Position numbers and translations under genes: made by a program. A stretch of DNA of 64,000 bases from Azospirillaceae bacterium (GTDB taxonomy: Bacteria > Pseudomonadota > Alphaproteobacteria > Azospirillales > Azospirillaceae): the NCBI GenBank assembly GCA_031291675.1, contig JARLIO010000034.1, positions 62,001-126,000 on the forward strand, read 5' to 3'. Below, in pieces: positions 8,887 through 18,116 of the stretch; position 1 is the first letter of the stretch; every line of letters starts with the position of its first letter. The notes under the pieces were generated by a model, which was not told where the DNA came from, searched no databases, and saw only the letters and a program-made list of their open reading frames with translations.

Positions 8887-9501
8887 TTACCAATATCCGC
8901 TCAGAATGGCGCAACCCAATGCCAGACCCGACACACCGGCGATCCGGACCGCCGGCGCCGCGGCCCGGCCCGTCACGATCACGGTCATCCCGACCCCGGC
9001 CGCAACGATCAGCACGAACCCGCACAGTGATCCCAGAATGTGGAACAGGGCCAACGGCCAGTGATTGGCAAGCCCGGCCTGGCCATAGCCGTGAAACACG
9101 GCCCCGACCGCAACCCCCGCGACCGCCAGGCTGAGCGGCACCCGGGCCGCAACCGCGACCGCCGCACCCAGCGCCACCAGCCCGACCGCCGCGCCATGCC
9201 CGGCATAGGGCAGCATCACCCCCAGACGGCCCAGAACCGCCGCGGCCGTCGCCGCGACCACGGCGGCGCAGGGCAATTGCCACACCGCGCTGCCTTTCAT
9301 CTGGCCCGCCCACAATCCGACCATCGCCATGAAAGCCAACGGCGATGGCGTTTCGAGCGGCCCGAGATACCCGGCCCCGAAAGAACCATCCGACAACAGA
9401 AAGCGTGCCGCCGCCGGACTGAACGCCGCCCCCCAGAGCCACAGCACCAGCGCAGCCATCAGGGCTCCCGGCAATCGATCTCGCACCTGTGGCCTCCTCA
9501 T
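8887..9501 (-). CDS. HupE/UreJ-like membrane protein, atypical
   Basis: 204-residue inner-membrane protein with a signal-like first segment (MRRPQVRDRLPGALMAALVL) and about five further hydrophobic segments. MAMVGLWAGQMKGSAVWQLP, LVALGAAVAVAARVPLSLAV and GAVFHGYGQAG match the HupE/UreJ family of nickel or cobalt permeases. The family's first-helix metal motif (His-Pro-x3-Gly-x-Asp-His) is absent: the equivalent stretch reads GYLGPLETPSPLAFMAM. It lies 145 bases downstream of cobU on the same strand, suggesting a link to cobalt or cobalamin. The start is the ATG at 9501, chosen over an upstream one that adds a charged non-membrane leader. Confidence 0.65.
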   Translation of the reverse strand: MRRPQVRDRLPGALMAALVLWLWGAAFSPAAARFLLSDGSFGAGYLGPLETPSPLAFMAMVGLWAGQMKGSAVWQLPCAAVVAATAAAVLGRLGVMLPYAGHGAAVGLVALGAAVAVAARVPLSLAVAGVAVGAVFHGYGQAGLANHWPLALFHILGSLCGFVLIVAAGVGMTVIVTGRAAAPAVRIAGVSGLALGCAILSGYW

Positions 9502-9646
9502 CCGACCGGCTCGCAGCGGTCCCGGCGATCGTCGCGATCCCGGCCGCACCCGCGCCGGGCGGACGCCCGGTTCGAGCCCCTTGCCACCCGCCGGTATCAT
9601 GGCGTTTCACCGCCTGGCAAGAAGCTTGTGGGCAAGGGCGTCGGGA

Positions 9647-10201
9647 TCACCGGCCGGCGGGCTTCAGCGTCAACGGCATTCCCGCGACAATCAGATAAAC
9701 GGCATCGGCGACGGCGGCGACATGCTGGTGCAGCCGCCCGGCCTGATCGCGGAAGGCGCGAGCCAGGGCGTTGTCCGGGACGATACCCAGGCCGACCTCG
9801 TTGGACACCAGAACCACGGGCCCGGTCAAATCGCGCAAGGCCGCGGCCAGCGCCCGCCCCTCCGGCTCGGCATCGCGCCCCGCCAGCATGACATTCGTCA
9901 GCCACAGCGTCAGGCAATCGACCAGAACCGCTCGATCGGGCCGGGCCTCGGCGCGCAAGGTCGCGACCAGTTCAAGCGGCTCCTCAACCGTCGCCCATCC
10001 CTGCCCGGCGCGCTGCGCCCGGTGGCGGGCAATACGCGCCGCCATTTCCGGATCCCCGGCCTGGGCGGTGGCCAGGTAAAGCGGGTGTCGCCGCGTCGCC
10101 ACGACCCGCGCCTCGGCGAAGGCGCTTTTTCCGGACCGCGCCCCTCCGAGCACCAGCGTAATCCGCGGCGTGCCTGTGCCCTGATCCTCCGGTGATATCA
10201 T
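9647..10201 (-). CDS. cobU: Adenosylcobinamide kinase / adenosylcobinamide-phosphate guanylyltransferase
   Basis: Bifunctional enzyme of the cobalamin nucleotide loop: phosphorylates adenosylcobinamide and transfers GMP to give adenosyl-GDP-cobinamide. The 184-residue length is normal. LVLGGARSGKSAFAE (15-29) is the P-loop, RIARHRAQRAGQGWATVEEP (about 54-73) contains the His that receives GMP, and AVLVDCLTLWLTNVML (about 94-109) and VVLVSNEVGLGIVPDNALAR are family signatures. No other cob genes are in the window. An exported-protein gene ends 42 bases upstream on the same strand. Confidence 0.93.
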   Translation of the reverse strand: MISPEDQGTGTPRITLVLGGARSGKSAFAEARVVATRRHPLYLATAQAGDPEMAARIARHRAQRAGQGWATVEEPLELVATLRAEARPDRAVLVDCLTLWLTNVMLAGRDAEPEGRALAAALRDLTGPVVLVSNEVGLGIVPDNALARAFRDQAGRLHQHVAAVADAVYLIVAGMPLTLKPAGR

Positions 10202-10242
10202 GACCGCCCCTTCACGATCGGCATCATCGCCCGGCCGCGTGA

Positions 10243-11112
10243 TCAGGGCAACAATTCCCCGACCACCGAAATCCGGCGAACCGTCAGCGTCATCGGCGCC
10301 TGCTCACCGAGTTGAGCTGTGACGCGCGCTGTCTGGTCATCAAGGAACGTGACATCGATCGTTCCGGCCTTGCGATCCTCGGCCATCAGCGGGGCCAGGA
10401 AACGCTGCCCCTGCAACGGGCCGTTGGCCGAAAGACGAACACGGCCACCGTCCGCACGCACCGGCGCGACCGCAAGCGAGACCTGGCCGTTGCGGATTTC
10501 GATGCCGTAACCGGCCCCCGGCAATGACGGCGCCCACCAGAACCCCGCCACCGGCACGCCCATCGCGGCGAGCCGGCCGGCCGTCCCGGGGGGCCCGGCA
10601 TCGATATCCGCCCCGACCTCCTGTTGCGGCATCGCCTGCCACGGCAGATCGATCGCGACGCCAGGCCCGGCAATCCGGGCCGCCAGAGCGACCGGGAGGA
10701 TCTCGCCCCCGCCCCCCGCGATCGACCCGGACAGGCTGAACCCGGTTGCCTCCAGCGTGGCACCGGCCGGCATCCGGCTCGGCAGCACAAAATCGACCTG
10801 CGCCCCCTCATCGGCCAGCGTTCCCGAAACCGTCACAGGGGCACGCCCCGAAACGCCGATCATGAGTTGAGGCGGGCGGGCAAAACGCTGCGGTTTGGCG
10901 ATAAACAGCGACATCGCCCCCCGTTGCACCGGGCGATCCAGGGTGACGCGATAGTGAATTGACGCGGGATTGGCCGCAGCGGCGGCGGGACCAGCCGGCG
11001 CGGCCGGGAAATCGGCGGCGGCAACAGCACCCGCGCTCAACCACACGAATGTCGCCAGAACCGACACCACACCGATGGAACGCGCAAAATCAGCAAACAT
11101 TCGGGGCAACAT
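10243..11112 (-). CDS. Exported protein of unknown function
   Basis: 289 residues from the ATG at 11112. The first 32 residues form a signal peptide (MLPRMFADFARSIGVVSVLA... ending AGAVAAA). An Ala/Pro-rich linker follows. The body is predicted to be mostly beta strand. GFWWAPSLPGAGYGIEIRNG (about 196-215) resembles the WW-NP-x-GxGx-IE repeat seen in several secreted proteobacterial proteins. No catalytic motif is recognisable and the neighbours (cobU, a chemoreceptor) do not point to a role. Confidence 0.65.
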   Translation of the reverse strand: MLPRMFADFARSIGVVSVLATFVWLSAGAVAAADFPAAPAGPAAAAANPASIHYRVTLDRPVQRGAMSLFIAKPQRFARPPQLMIGVSGRAPVTVSGTLADEGAQVDFVLPSRMPAGATLEATGFSLSGSIAGGGGEILPVALAARIAGPGVAIDLPWQAMPQQEVGADIDAGPPGTAGRLAAMGVPVAGFWWAPSLPGAGYGIEIRNGQVSLAVAPVRADGGRVRLSANGPLQGQRFLAPLMAEDRKAGTIDVTFLDDQTARVTAQLGEQAPMTLTVRRISVVGELLP

Positions 11113-11695
11113 GACAATTTCCCGGAACAAGGGCGACATCGCAACGCGGTTGGTGGCGCCATGTCGCCAGACATTCAAGCAATAGCCCAAGCAATAAACA
11201 TGCCAGCGATTAAAACAAATCTGCCTTCAGAGGGGTCAAATCGGTCATGGTCTGGGAATTCCGGCAGCTTTTGCCCGGCAAATGTTGCCGAACCCCGGCA
11301 AAAAGGACCCGGCCGCGTTTGGTCTGGAGACGAAATCCGCGCTGGTCGCCCGGGACGCGATGACACCAGGGTGATCGAGCAGCGGGTGGTGCAAGCACCA
11401 GAAGTATCCGCGCACAATTGGTAATACCGGACGCGGGACTCTCTGGATCGGACCGATGCACGATTCATATTGCAAATATTCGACATTCGAATTATGATAA
11501 AAATATGTACGGTTGTGCGCCACACTATCATCAGTCACAGGTTTGCTGACGATATCCGCAACACCGGGGCGGCAGCATCTGCATAAGTTGATAAGATTAC
11601 CAGGATCTCGCCATCGGGCGATTGCGGAAATCCCGATGAAGATGCCACGCTTCCTCGGGACTAAATCAAGAATAACAAGGGGGGGAGACCGGTCG
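11113..11695. other. Intergenic region, divergent promoters
   Basis: 583 bases between divergent genes. No gene is supported. The right part (about 11450-11600) is AT-rich and contains a good sigma-70-like promoter, annotated separately. An imperfect inverted repeat around TTTTGCCCGG ... CCCGGCAAAA (about 11269-11307) could form a hairpin. Confidence 0.4.
11470..11498 (+). promoter_or_regulatory. Candidate sigma-70 promoter of the chemoreceptor gene
   Basis: TTGCAA at 11470-11475 and TATGAT at 11493-11498 are separated by exactly 17 bases in an AT-rich patch. It points toward the chemoreceptor start at 11696, leaving a leader of about 190 bases. Confidence 0.4.
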
Positions 11696-13819
11696 ATGTT
11701 TGCGGCGGTCAACGATATTCGGATACGCAGTCTCGGAACCTGCGTCACTGTGATGTTGATGGTCATCCTGGCCGTCGGTGTCATTGCGTCCGTTTTCCTT
11801 CTCAATGAGATGGGAGTGGTTCGCGGTACCGCGCTGAATCCAAGCAGCGCCGATCAGATCCGGGCGATTGCTTCAGGGATCGACAGCCTGACGGTGATCC
11901 TGAGGATCGCCAGTCTGCTCTATGCGGCGCTGCTGATATCCTTGGCCGGTTTCTTCCTGTGGTTTACCCGGATCCGACTGCAACGGCCGCTGACCGAATT
12001 GGAGGCGGCGATGGTCAGCCTCGCCGCCGGTGATCTGTCCGTCGACATTCCGCGCACCACGCAGCACGATGAAATCGGCGCCATGGCGCGGGCGCTCGAA
12101 GTGTTCAAGCACCACGCCAAGGAATTGACCGGCGTGGCCTCGCTGAAGGCCGCCTCGGAACATGCGATGGCCCAGAAGCGGGAAATGCTGTCGCTGGCCG
12201 ATGCCTTGGAGGGGGAGGTCCGCGGAACCATCGGCGACGTCGTCAGCCAGGGCCGGGGCATGGTCGGTGCCGCCGACGAGATGGGCACGACGATCACCCA
12301 GGTCGCCATGCGCTCCCAGGCCCTGACCTCCTCGACCGATCAGGCCACCAGCAATGTCAACGCGGTGGCCGCGGCAACCGAACAGTTGGCCCTGGCCACG
12401 CTGGATATCGCCGGGAAAATGTCGCGCACCGCTCAGATCTCGGGCGCGGCGGTCGCCCAGGCCAACCAGGCCGATGCCACGATGCGCGAACTCAGCACCG
12501 TGTCGCGGCAGATCGGCGACATCTTGCGCCTGATCAACGACATCGCAACCCAGACCAACCTGCTGGCCCTCAACGCCACGATCGAGGCCGCCCGCGCCGG
12601 CGACGCCGGCCGCGGCTTCGCCGTCGTCGCCAGCGAGGTCAAGATCCTGGCCAACCAGACCACCCTGGCCATCGACGGCATCGCCACGCAAATCCGCAAT
12701 ATCCAGACCGCGACCCTCCGCAGCGCCGGCGCGCTTGAGGCCATCGGACGGACCATCATTGAGGTCAATGAGATCGCCGCCGCGGTCGCAAGCGCCGTCG
12801 AACAGCAGGAGGCGACGACCCGCCAGATCAGTAGCCATGCCCAGGAAGCGGCGATGCGGACCAACGAGGTCGCGGAAACCGTTTCGGCGATCACCAACCA
12901 GATTGGCGCCGCGGGAAAGGTCGCCAGCGGGGTACACACCACTTCGGTGACCGTGACCGGGAAATTGCAGACGATGGAACGCCGGTTGAAATCGATCTTG
13001 CGCCAGTCGATGGAAAACCACCGCACCAACGACCGCAACAATGCCGCCGACATGCCCGCACGGGTCCGGATCCAGAACCGGTTGGTCGCGGGCCAGGTCA
13101 ACGACCTCAATGGCAGCGGCGCCGTCCTCAGCAGCGACGGGTTTCACTGTCCGCCCGGGACCGCGATGGAGTTGACCATCGACGGCTTCGACCCGATTGC
13201 CGCCGTCGCCGTCGCCGACACGCCGCGGGGTCTGCGCGTTGAATTCCGGGTCGACGATATCACCCATGCCAAGCTGTCCAGCTATGCCTATGGTCATGAG
13301 GCCGAGGATCTCCGCTTCGTCACCGCCGTTGAAGCGGGTGCACGGACGGTCGCGACCCTGTTTGAAGAGGCGGTCGCCCGGGGACAGATCACCCTCGACG
13401 ATCTGTTCGACGAACAATATCAGCGGATTGGCAGCACCGAGCCCCCGCAATTCATGACCCGGTTCGTCGCCTTCACCGATCGGGTGTTGCCGCCAATCCA
13501 GGAGCCGATGCTTGATTTCGACCCGCGGGTCGTCTTTTGCGTCGCCGCCGATCGCAACGGCTTCGTTGCCACCCACCACAAGCGCAGTTCCCTGCCGCCG
13601 GGCAAAGATCCGGTCTGGAACGCCGCCAATTGCCGCAACCGCAGGTTCTTCAAGGGCCGCTGCGAATTGGCGGCCGCCCGGAACGCCTCGGGACATCTGC
13701 TCCAGACCTATCTGCGGGAAATGGGTGGTGACGAGGTGATCCTGATGAAGGATGCCTCGGCGCCGATCATCGTCAAGGGGCGTCATTGGGGCGGCTTGCG
13801 CCTGGGCTATCGCTTGTGA
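11696..13819 (+). CDS. Methyl-accepting chemotaxis protein with extra C-terminal sensory region
   Basis: 707-residue chemoreceptor. TM1 is about 15-38, a short periplasmic loop of about 30-40 residues follows, and TM2 ([21 protein letters not shown]) is about 62-85; a HAMP domain follows ([22 protein letters not shown]). The signalling hairpin tip is about 275-320 ([35 protein letters not shown]). After the coiled coil comes a PilZ-like stretch ([21 protein letters not shown]) and a globular end of about 120 residues ending [13 protein letters not shown]. With so small a periplasmic part, sensing is probably cytoplasmic. Start ATG 11696 has a GGGGGAG site nine bases upstream; an upstream in-frame ATG lacks one. 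Confidence 0.9.
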   Translation: MFAAVNDIRIRSLGTCVTVMLMVILAVGVIASVFLLNEMGVVRGTALNPSSADQIRAIASGIDSLTVILRIASLLYAALLISLAGFFLWFTRIRLQRPLTELEAAMVSLAAGDLSVDIPRTTQHDEIGAMARALEVFKHHAKELTGVASLKAASEHAMAQKREMLSLADALEGEVRGTIGDVVSQGRGMVGAADEMGTTITQVAMRSQALTSSTDQATSNVNAVAAATEQLALATLDIAGKMSRTAQISGAAVAQANQADATMRELSTVSRQIGDILRLINDIATQTNLLALNATIEAARAGDAGRGFAVVASEVKILANQTTLAIDGIATQIRNIQTATLRSAGALEAIGRTIIEVNEIAAAVASAVEQQEATTRQISSHAQEAAMRTNEVAETVSAITNQIGAAGKVASGVHTTSVTVTGKLQTMERRLKSILRQSMENHRTNDRNNAADMPARVRIQNRLVAGQVNDLNGSGAVLSSDGFHCPPGTAMELTIDGFDPIAAVAVADTPRGLRVEFRVDDITHAKLSSYAYGHEAEDLRFVTAVEAGARTVATLFEEAVARGQITLDDLFDEQYQRIGSTEPPQFMTRFVAFTDRVLPPIQEPMLDFDPRVVFCVAADRNGFVATHHKRSSLPPGKDPVWNAANCRNRRFFKGRCELAAARNASGHLLQTYLREMGGDEVILMKDASAPIIVKGRHWGGLRLGYRL

Positions 13820-14318
13820 CGCGTCGAACCTGACACCGCAGATCGCCGCGTTCCGGTCGGGCCGCATACCCCCAAAGAACCGGGACGCCGTGCGTTACGA
13901 TCGGTTGCAAATCACCGAAATTTCGTCATAACGGTGACAATCGCCCACGGTATTATCCGTGTCGCGCGGTCGCCCGGGTCCGGTGTGATTACTGTTGTGG
14001 CCCGGGTCGATACGCGCTCTGATCTCAAAAATGTGCTATGATCCATCAATAAATTGTCAGGTCCGCGATGGGTAACGCCAGCGGGCGCAAAACGGGTGCC
14101 GAGGTTCGCCGATATCAGCCGCAGGCATCGGCGGCACGGACTGGCACAAGCACAGGGTCCCGGCCCCCAAAGCCACCGGCCCGGAAAGCCCGTTGACACG
14201 CAGCGCGTGACAGACAATTTGAGGCTGACGATATGACGAACCAAGGGGGCGGCCCGGATCGGAAAGGATCGGGGCTTGGTGATTGCCTTCATGTCGAGCC
14301 GTTTCGGAGGATGCGTTG
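13820..14318. other. Intergenic region
   Basis: About 500 bases without a convincing gene; small open frames on both strands lack ribosome sites and conserved features. A TTGACA at 14193-14198 followed 17 bases later by AATTTG is a weak candidate promoter for the small envelope gene at 14319. Confidence 0.35.
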
Positions 14319-14801
14319 ATGCAGCGTAACAAGGGAGCGATCCTCGCGGGCCTGGCCGGATTGGCGATGGGGATCGTCGGGGGCGGGGCGAGTGCGCAGG
14401 CCCGGGCTCCCGGACCGTTTTACCCTGTTCATGGCGGCTTTTACGGCCGTGACTATTATCATTTTGGTCCCCGGGACCATGCCCTGTGGATGCGGGGCCG
14501 GTGGTTGAATGACTGGCACGACGGCCGCTATGGCTGGTGGTGGATTACCGGCGGTTATTGGTATTTCTACCCGGTCCCGGTCTACCCCTATCCGACCTAT
14601 GTGCCGCCAGCGATCGTGGTCCAACAGCCACCGCCGGTCCCGGCGGGCTTGCCGCCGATGCAATCCTGGTATTTCTGTAACAATCCACAGGGCTATTACC
14701 CCTATGTTGCCTCGTGCAACGGGCCGTGGACCGCGGTTCCGGCCACGACAACGACACCGCCGTCCAACGCGTCGAAGTCGAAGTCGACAACGTCAAAATA
14801 G
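14319..14801 (+). CDS. Small exported Tyr/Pro-rich protein
   Basis: 160 residues from ATG 14319, with GGAGG eight bases upstream. A signal peptide (LAGLAGLAMGIVGGGASAQA) leads to a mature part rich in Tyr, Trp and Pro. WMRGRWLNDWHDGRYGWWWI resembles the W-x-G-x-W repeats of small alphaproteobacterial envelope proteins, and SWYFCNNPQGYYPYVASCNG carries a Cys pair in a motif common to otherwise uncharacterised exported proteins. The tail is Thr/Ser/Lys. It is followed 13 bases later by a lipoprotein gene, so the two probably form an operon at the cell surface. No function is assigned. Confidence 0.75.
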   Translation: MQRNKGAILAGLAGLAMGIVGGGASAQARAPGPFYPVHGGFYGRDYYHFGPRDHALWMRGRWLNDWHDGRYGWWWITGGYWYFYPVPVYPYPTYVPPAIVVQQPPPVPAGLPPMQSWYFCNNPQGYYPYVASCNGPWTAVPATTTTPPSNASKSKSTTSK

Positions 14802-14814
14802 AGGAACAGGTATC

Positions 14815-15366
14815 ATGGCAAGAACAACGACAAAGGCGAGAACCCTGATTGTCGGGGCGTGCACGGTCCTGGCCCTGGGCGGGTGCGTCCAACAGCCGCT
14901 CGGCCCCCGGGTCGCCGTGATGCCATCCCCGAACAAGCCCTTTGAGGTGTTCGCCAACGATCAGCTTGTCTGCAAGCAATATGCTAGTCAGCAGGTTTCG
15001 GGCGAGGCCGAACGGGCCAACAACCAGGCCGTCGGGACCGCCGTCGTCGGTACCGTGCTGGGTGCCGGCCTGGGTGCCGCGATCGGTGGCGGCCGCGGCG
15101 CCGCAATTGGCGCCGGCAGCGGCGCGGTCCTGGGAACCGCCGTCGCCGGCGGCCCGGCAAACGCGGCACAATACAGCCTGCAGGAGCGCTACGACATCGC
15201 CTATCAGCAATGCATGTACAGCAAGGGCAATCAGGTCCCGGGCTATCAGGCAACGCCGCCGGCCGCGACCTACGCCCCGCCGCCGGCACAGGGCTATTAC
15301 CCGCCGCCGGACGCGGTTCCGGCGCCGCCACCGCCAGCGGGCTATTACTATCAACCGACACCGTGA
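14815..15366 (+). CDS. Glycine-zipper lipoprotein
   Basis: 183-residue predicted lipoprotein; the signal peptide ends in LALGGC, a lipobox with Cys at about residue 24. The middle contains a glycine zipper (about 65-105; TVLGAGLGAAIGGGRGAAIG) of the kind found in SlyB/YMGG-type envelope proteins, then ERYDIAYQQCMYSKGNQVPG with a conserved Cys and a Pro/Tyr-rich tail. The start ATG 14815 is preceded by GAGGAACAGGTATC. Cotranscription with the preceding small exported protein is likely. Such proteins sit in the outer membrane; the precise role is unknown. Confidence 0.82.
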   Translation: MARTTTKARTLIVGACTVLALGGCVQQPLGPRVAVMPSPNKPFEVFANDQLVCKQYASQQVSGEAERANNQAVGTAVVGTVLGAGLGAAIGGGRGAAIGAGSGAVLGTAVAGGPANAAQYSLQERYDIAYQQCMYSKGNQVPGYQATPPAATYAPPPAQGYYPPPDAVPAPPPPAGYYYQPTP

Positions 15367-15392
15367 TCAGCCCATCCGTGTGACCACCACCA

Positions 15393-15426
15393 CCTCCCGG
15401 TCGAGGCTGAAGCCTCGACCGGGAGG
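15393..15426 (+). terminator. Strong hairpin, probable terminator
   Basis: CCTCCCGGTCGAGGC and GCCTCGACCGGGAGG form a perfect 15-bp stem around a TGAA loop, 26 bases after the lipoprotein stop and just before the convergent YhbP-type gene. There is no long T-run, so termination may act in both directions or depend on Rho. Confidence 0.65.
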
Positions 15427-15441
15427 CGCGTTCCCCGTGGA

Positions 15442-15870
15442 TCAGCGGGACCGGCGCCAGTGAAATTTGGTTCCGAAGCCGAACGAATTATCCGTATATT
15501 TCATCGTTTCCAGAACGATGGCCCATAGTGGTGCGGGATACAGGCGGGCAAACGGAAATCTCTTATAGTACAGGGATCGCCCGACCGCCTCCGCCTCCCC
15601 TTCCTGAAGAACGGCGATCCCGGAAAACTGCAGCCCGCGAATCCGCGCCACCGTGGCCTGTTGTGATGACACGGTACCGGCAACCTGGTCATGGTCGCGC
15701 ATCTCCGATCCATGCCGGGTCTCGATGCTGCTCAGACAGAGAAAGGCCACCCGTCCGGGGTCGAAAGCGTAGAAGCAGTTCGCGGCCCAGGGCTGTCCAT
15801 CGCGCACCGTGCACAGGGTGAGCACCTTGTTGGCGACGATGAAACGGACGATTTTGTCGAAATCGGTCAT
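15442..15870 (-). CDS. YhbP/UPF0306-type pyridoxamine 5'-phosphate oxidase-like protein
   Basis: 142-residue split-barrel flavin-binding protein. The whole length matches E. coli YhbP: VLTLCTVRDGQPWAANCFY, VAFLCLSSIETRHGSEM, QVAGTVSSQQATVARIRGLQ, KRFPFARLYPAPLWAI and TDNSFGFGTKFHW. The family binds FMN or a related cofactor and its reaction is not known. The start ATG at 15870 (MTDFDKIVRF) is preferred over one six codons upstream. It is convergent with the lipoprotein gene and alone on its strand. Confidence 0.85.
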   Translation of the reverse strand: MTDFDKIVRFIVANKVLTLCTVRDGQPWAANCFYAFDPGRVAFLCLSSIETRHGSEMRDHDQVAGTVSSQQATVARIRGLQFSGIAVLQEGEAEAVGRSLYYKRFPFARLYPAPLWAIVLETMKYTDNSFGFGTKFHWRRSR

Positions 15871-17172
<1,302 letters not shown>

Positions 17173-17342
17173 GGCCGTCTTCCCGGCGGAAGCGCCAGAC
17201 CGGACCGGCGGCAAGGATGCCCGCCGGTCCGCGGTCCCGGCCTGCGTCCCCAGGGTGTTCGATCGCCGCGTCCGGGCGCCGCGTCCGGGCCCCGGCTCGC
17301 CCCGGGTGGTCACCGGCCCGCCGCGCCACGAAAGTTTCACCG

Positions 17343-18116
17343 ATGTCCCTGTCTCTGCGCCTCCCCCCCAACCTGCCACATCCGGCGCTGACGACGCCGG
17401 GTGCCCGTGGCAGCCCCGCGATCCGCTTGCTCCGCCGACGCCTGTTCCCCGGCCTGCTGGTCCTCGCTCTGATCAGCCTGCCGGCCTGCAAACTCGTCAG
17501 GAACGCCCCGGCCTCAAGCGCAGACAACCATGGCGCCTCGTCAGAAGCGGTCAACCAGGGCTTCAATGCCGCCGGATATGTTGCCGGGATCTGGGACCAG
17601 CAACTCCTGCCCTATGTTGCCGCCCAGGCAGTGCCGGCAACGACAGTCCTGGCGGCGCTGCGCGACAACGCCGATGCCGCCGGCAAGGCCTATGGCCATC
17701 GGGCCAATGACAGCACCCCCTGGAACTTCGTTGTGCGGGGTGACGGCGTGATCACGGCGGCCAACACCGCCTCGCGCGCGGCGACGATTGATGTCGCGCT
17801 GTTGCCGAGCACGTCCCCTCCAGCAGCCCTCCCCGCTGCTGACCTCCGGATCCAGATCGGGCCGGTCATTGCCGGCACCGCCGTGCGCGACGCCGCCGAT
17901 TTCATCAAGTTCGGCTCCGTCACCAACCAGCTGGAATTCGCCCAGGTGTCGCGCGCGATCAATGACCGGATCCGCGACCAGACCCTGAAGGATTTCCCGC
18001 GCGACAATCTGGTCGGCCGCAAGGTCAGCTTCCGCGGCATGTTCACGGCCCCGGCGTCCGGCACCCTGCCCGTGATCGCGCCGCTGTCACTGGGCATCAT
18101 GGAGGCAACGCCATGA
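17343..18116 (+). CDS. DUF2291 lipoprotein of a sugar ABC operon
   Basis: 257 residues from ATG 17343. A hydrophobic segment (LFPGLLVLALISLPAC) ends in a lipobox, so the protein is probably anchored by Cys about 45. The rest matches DUF2291: GFNAAGYVAGIWDQQLLPYV, the acidic middle, LRIQIGPVIAGTAVRDAADF and the end VSFRGMFTAPASGTLPVIAP. DUF2291 proteins occur almost only beside RbsABC-like transporters; the role is unknown. Its stop overlaps the ATPase start in ATGA. A 170-base spacer separates it from the binding-protein gene. The N-terminal extension before the membrane segment is longer than usual, so the start may lie further in. Confidence 0.75.
   Translation: MSLSLRLPPNLPHPALTTPGARGSPAIRLLRRRLFPGLLVLALISLPACKLVRNAPASSADNHGASSEAVNQGFNAAGYVAGIWDQQLLPYVAAQAVPATTVLAALRDNADAAGKAYGHRANDSTPWNFVVRGDGVITAANTASRAATIDVALLPSTSPPAALPAADLRIQIGPVIAGTAVRDAADFIKFGSVTNQLEFAQVSRAINDRIRDQTLKDFPRDNLVGRKVSFRGMFTAPASGTLPVIAPLSLGIMEATP

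Noticed and set aside
9502-9646. Cobalamin riboswitch upstream of the HupE-like gene
   Set aside because: GGTGAAACGCC-like bits occur, but no B12 box or ordered helices could be found on the minus strand.
11873-13867. Open frame of 664 codons on the minus strand across the chemoreceptor gene
   Set aside because: It is antisense to a well-supported coding region; its Gly/Asp/Arg-rich composition is what GC-rich codon bias produces in that frame.
13912-14292. 126-codon frame on the minus strand in an intergenic region
   Set aside because: No ribosome site, no conserved features, Arg/Pro-rich; it would also overlap the probable promoter of the next gene.
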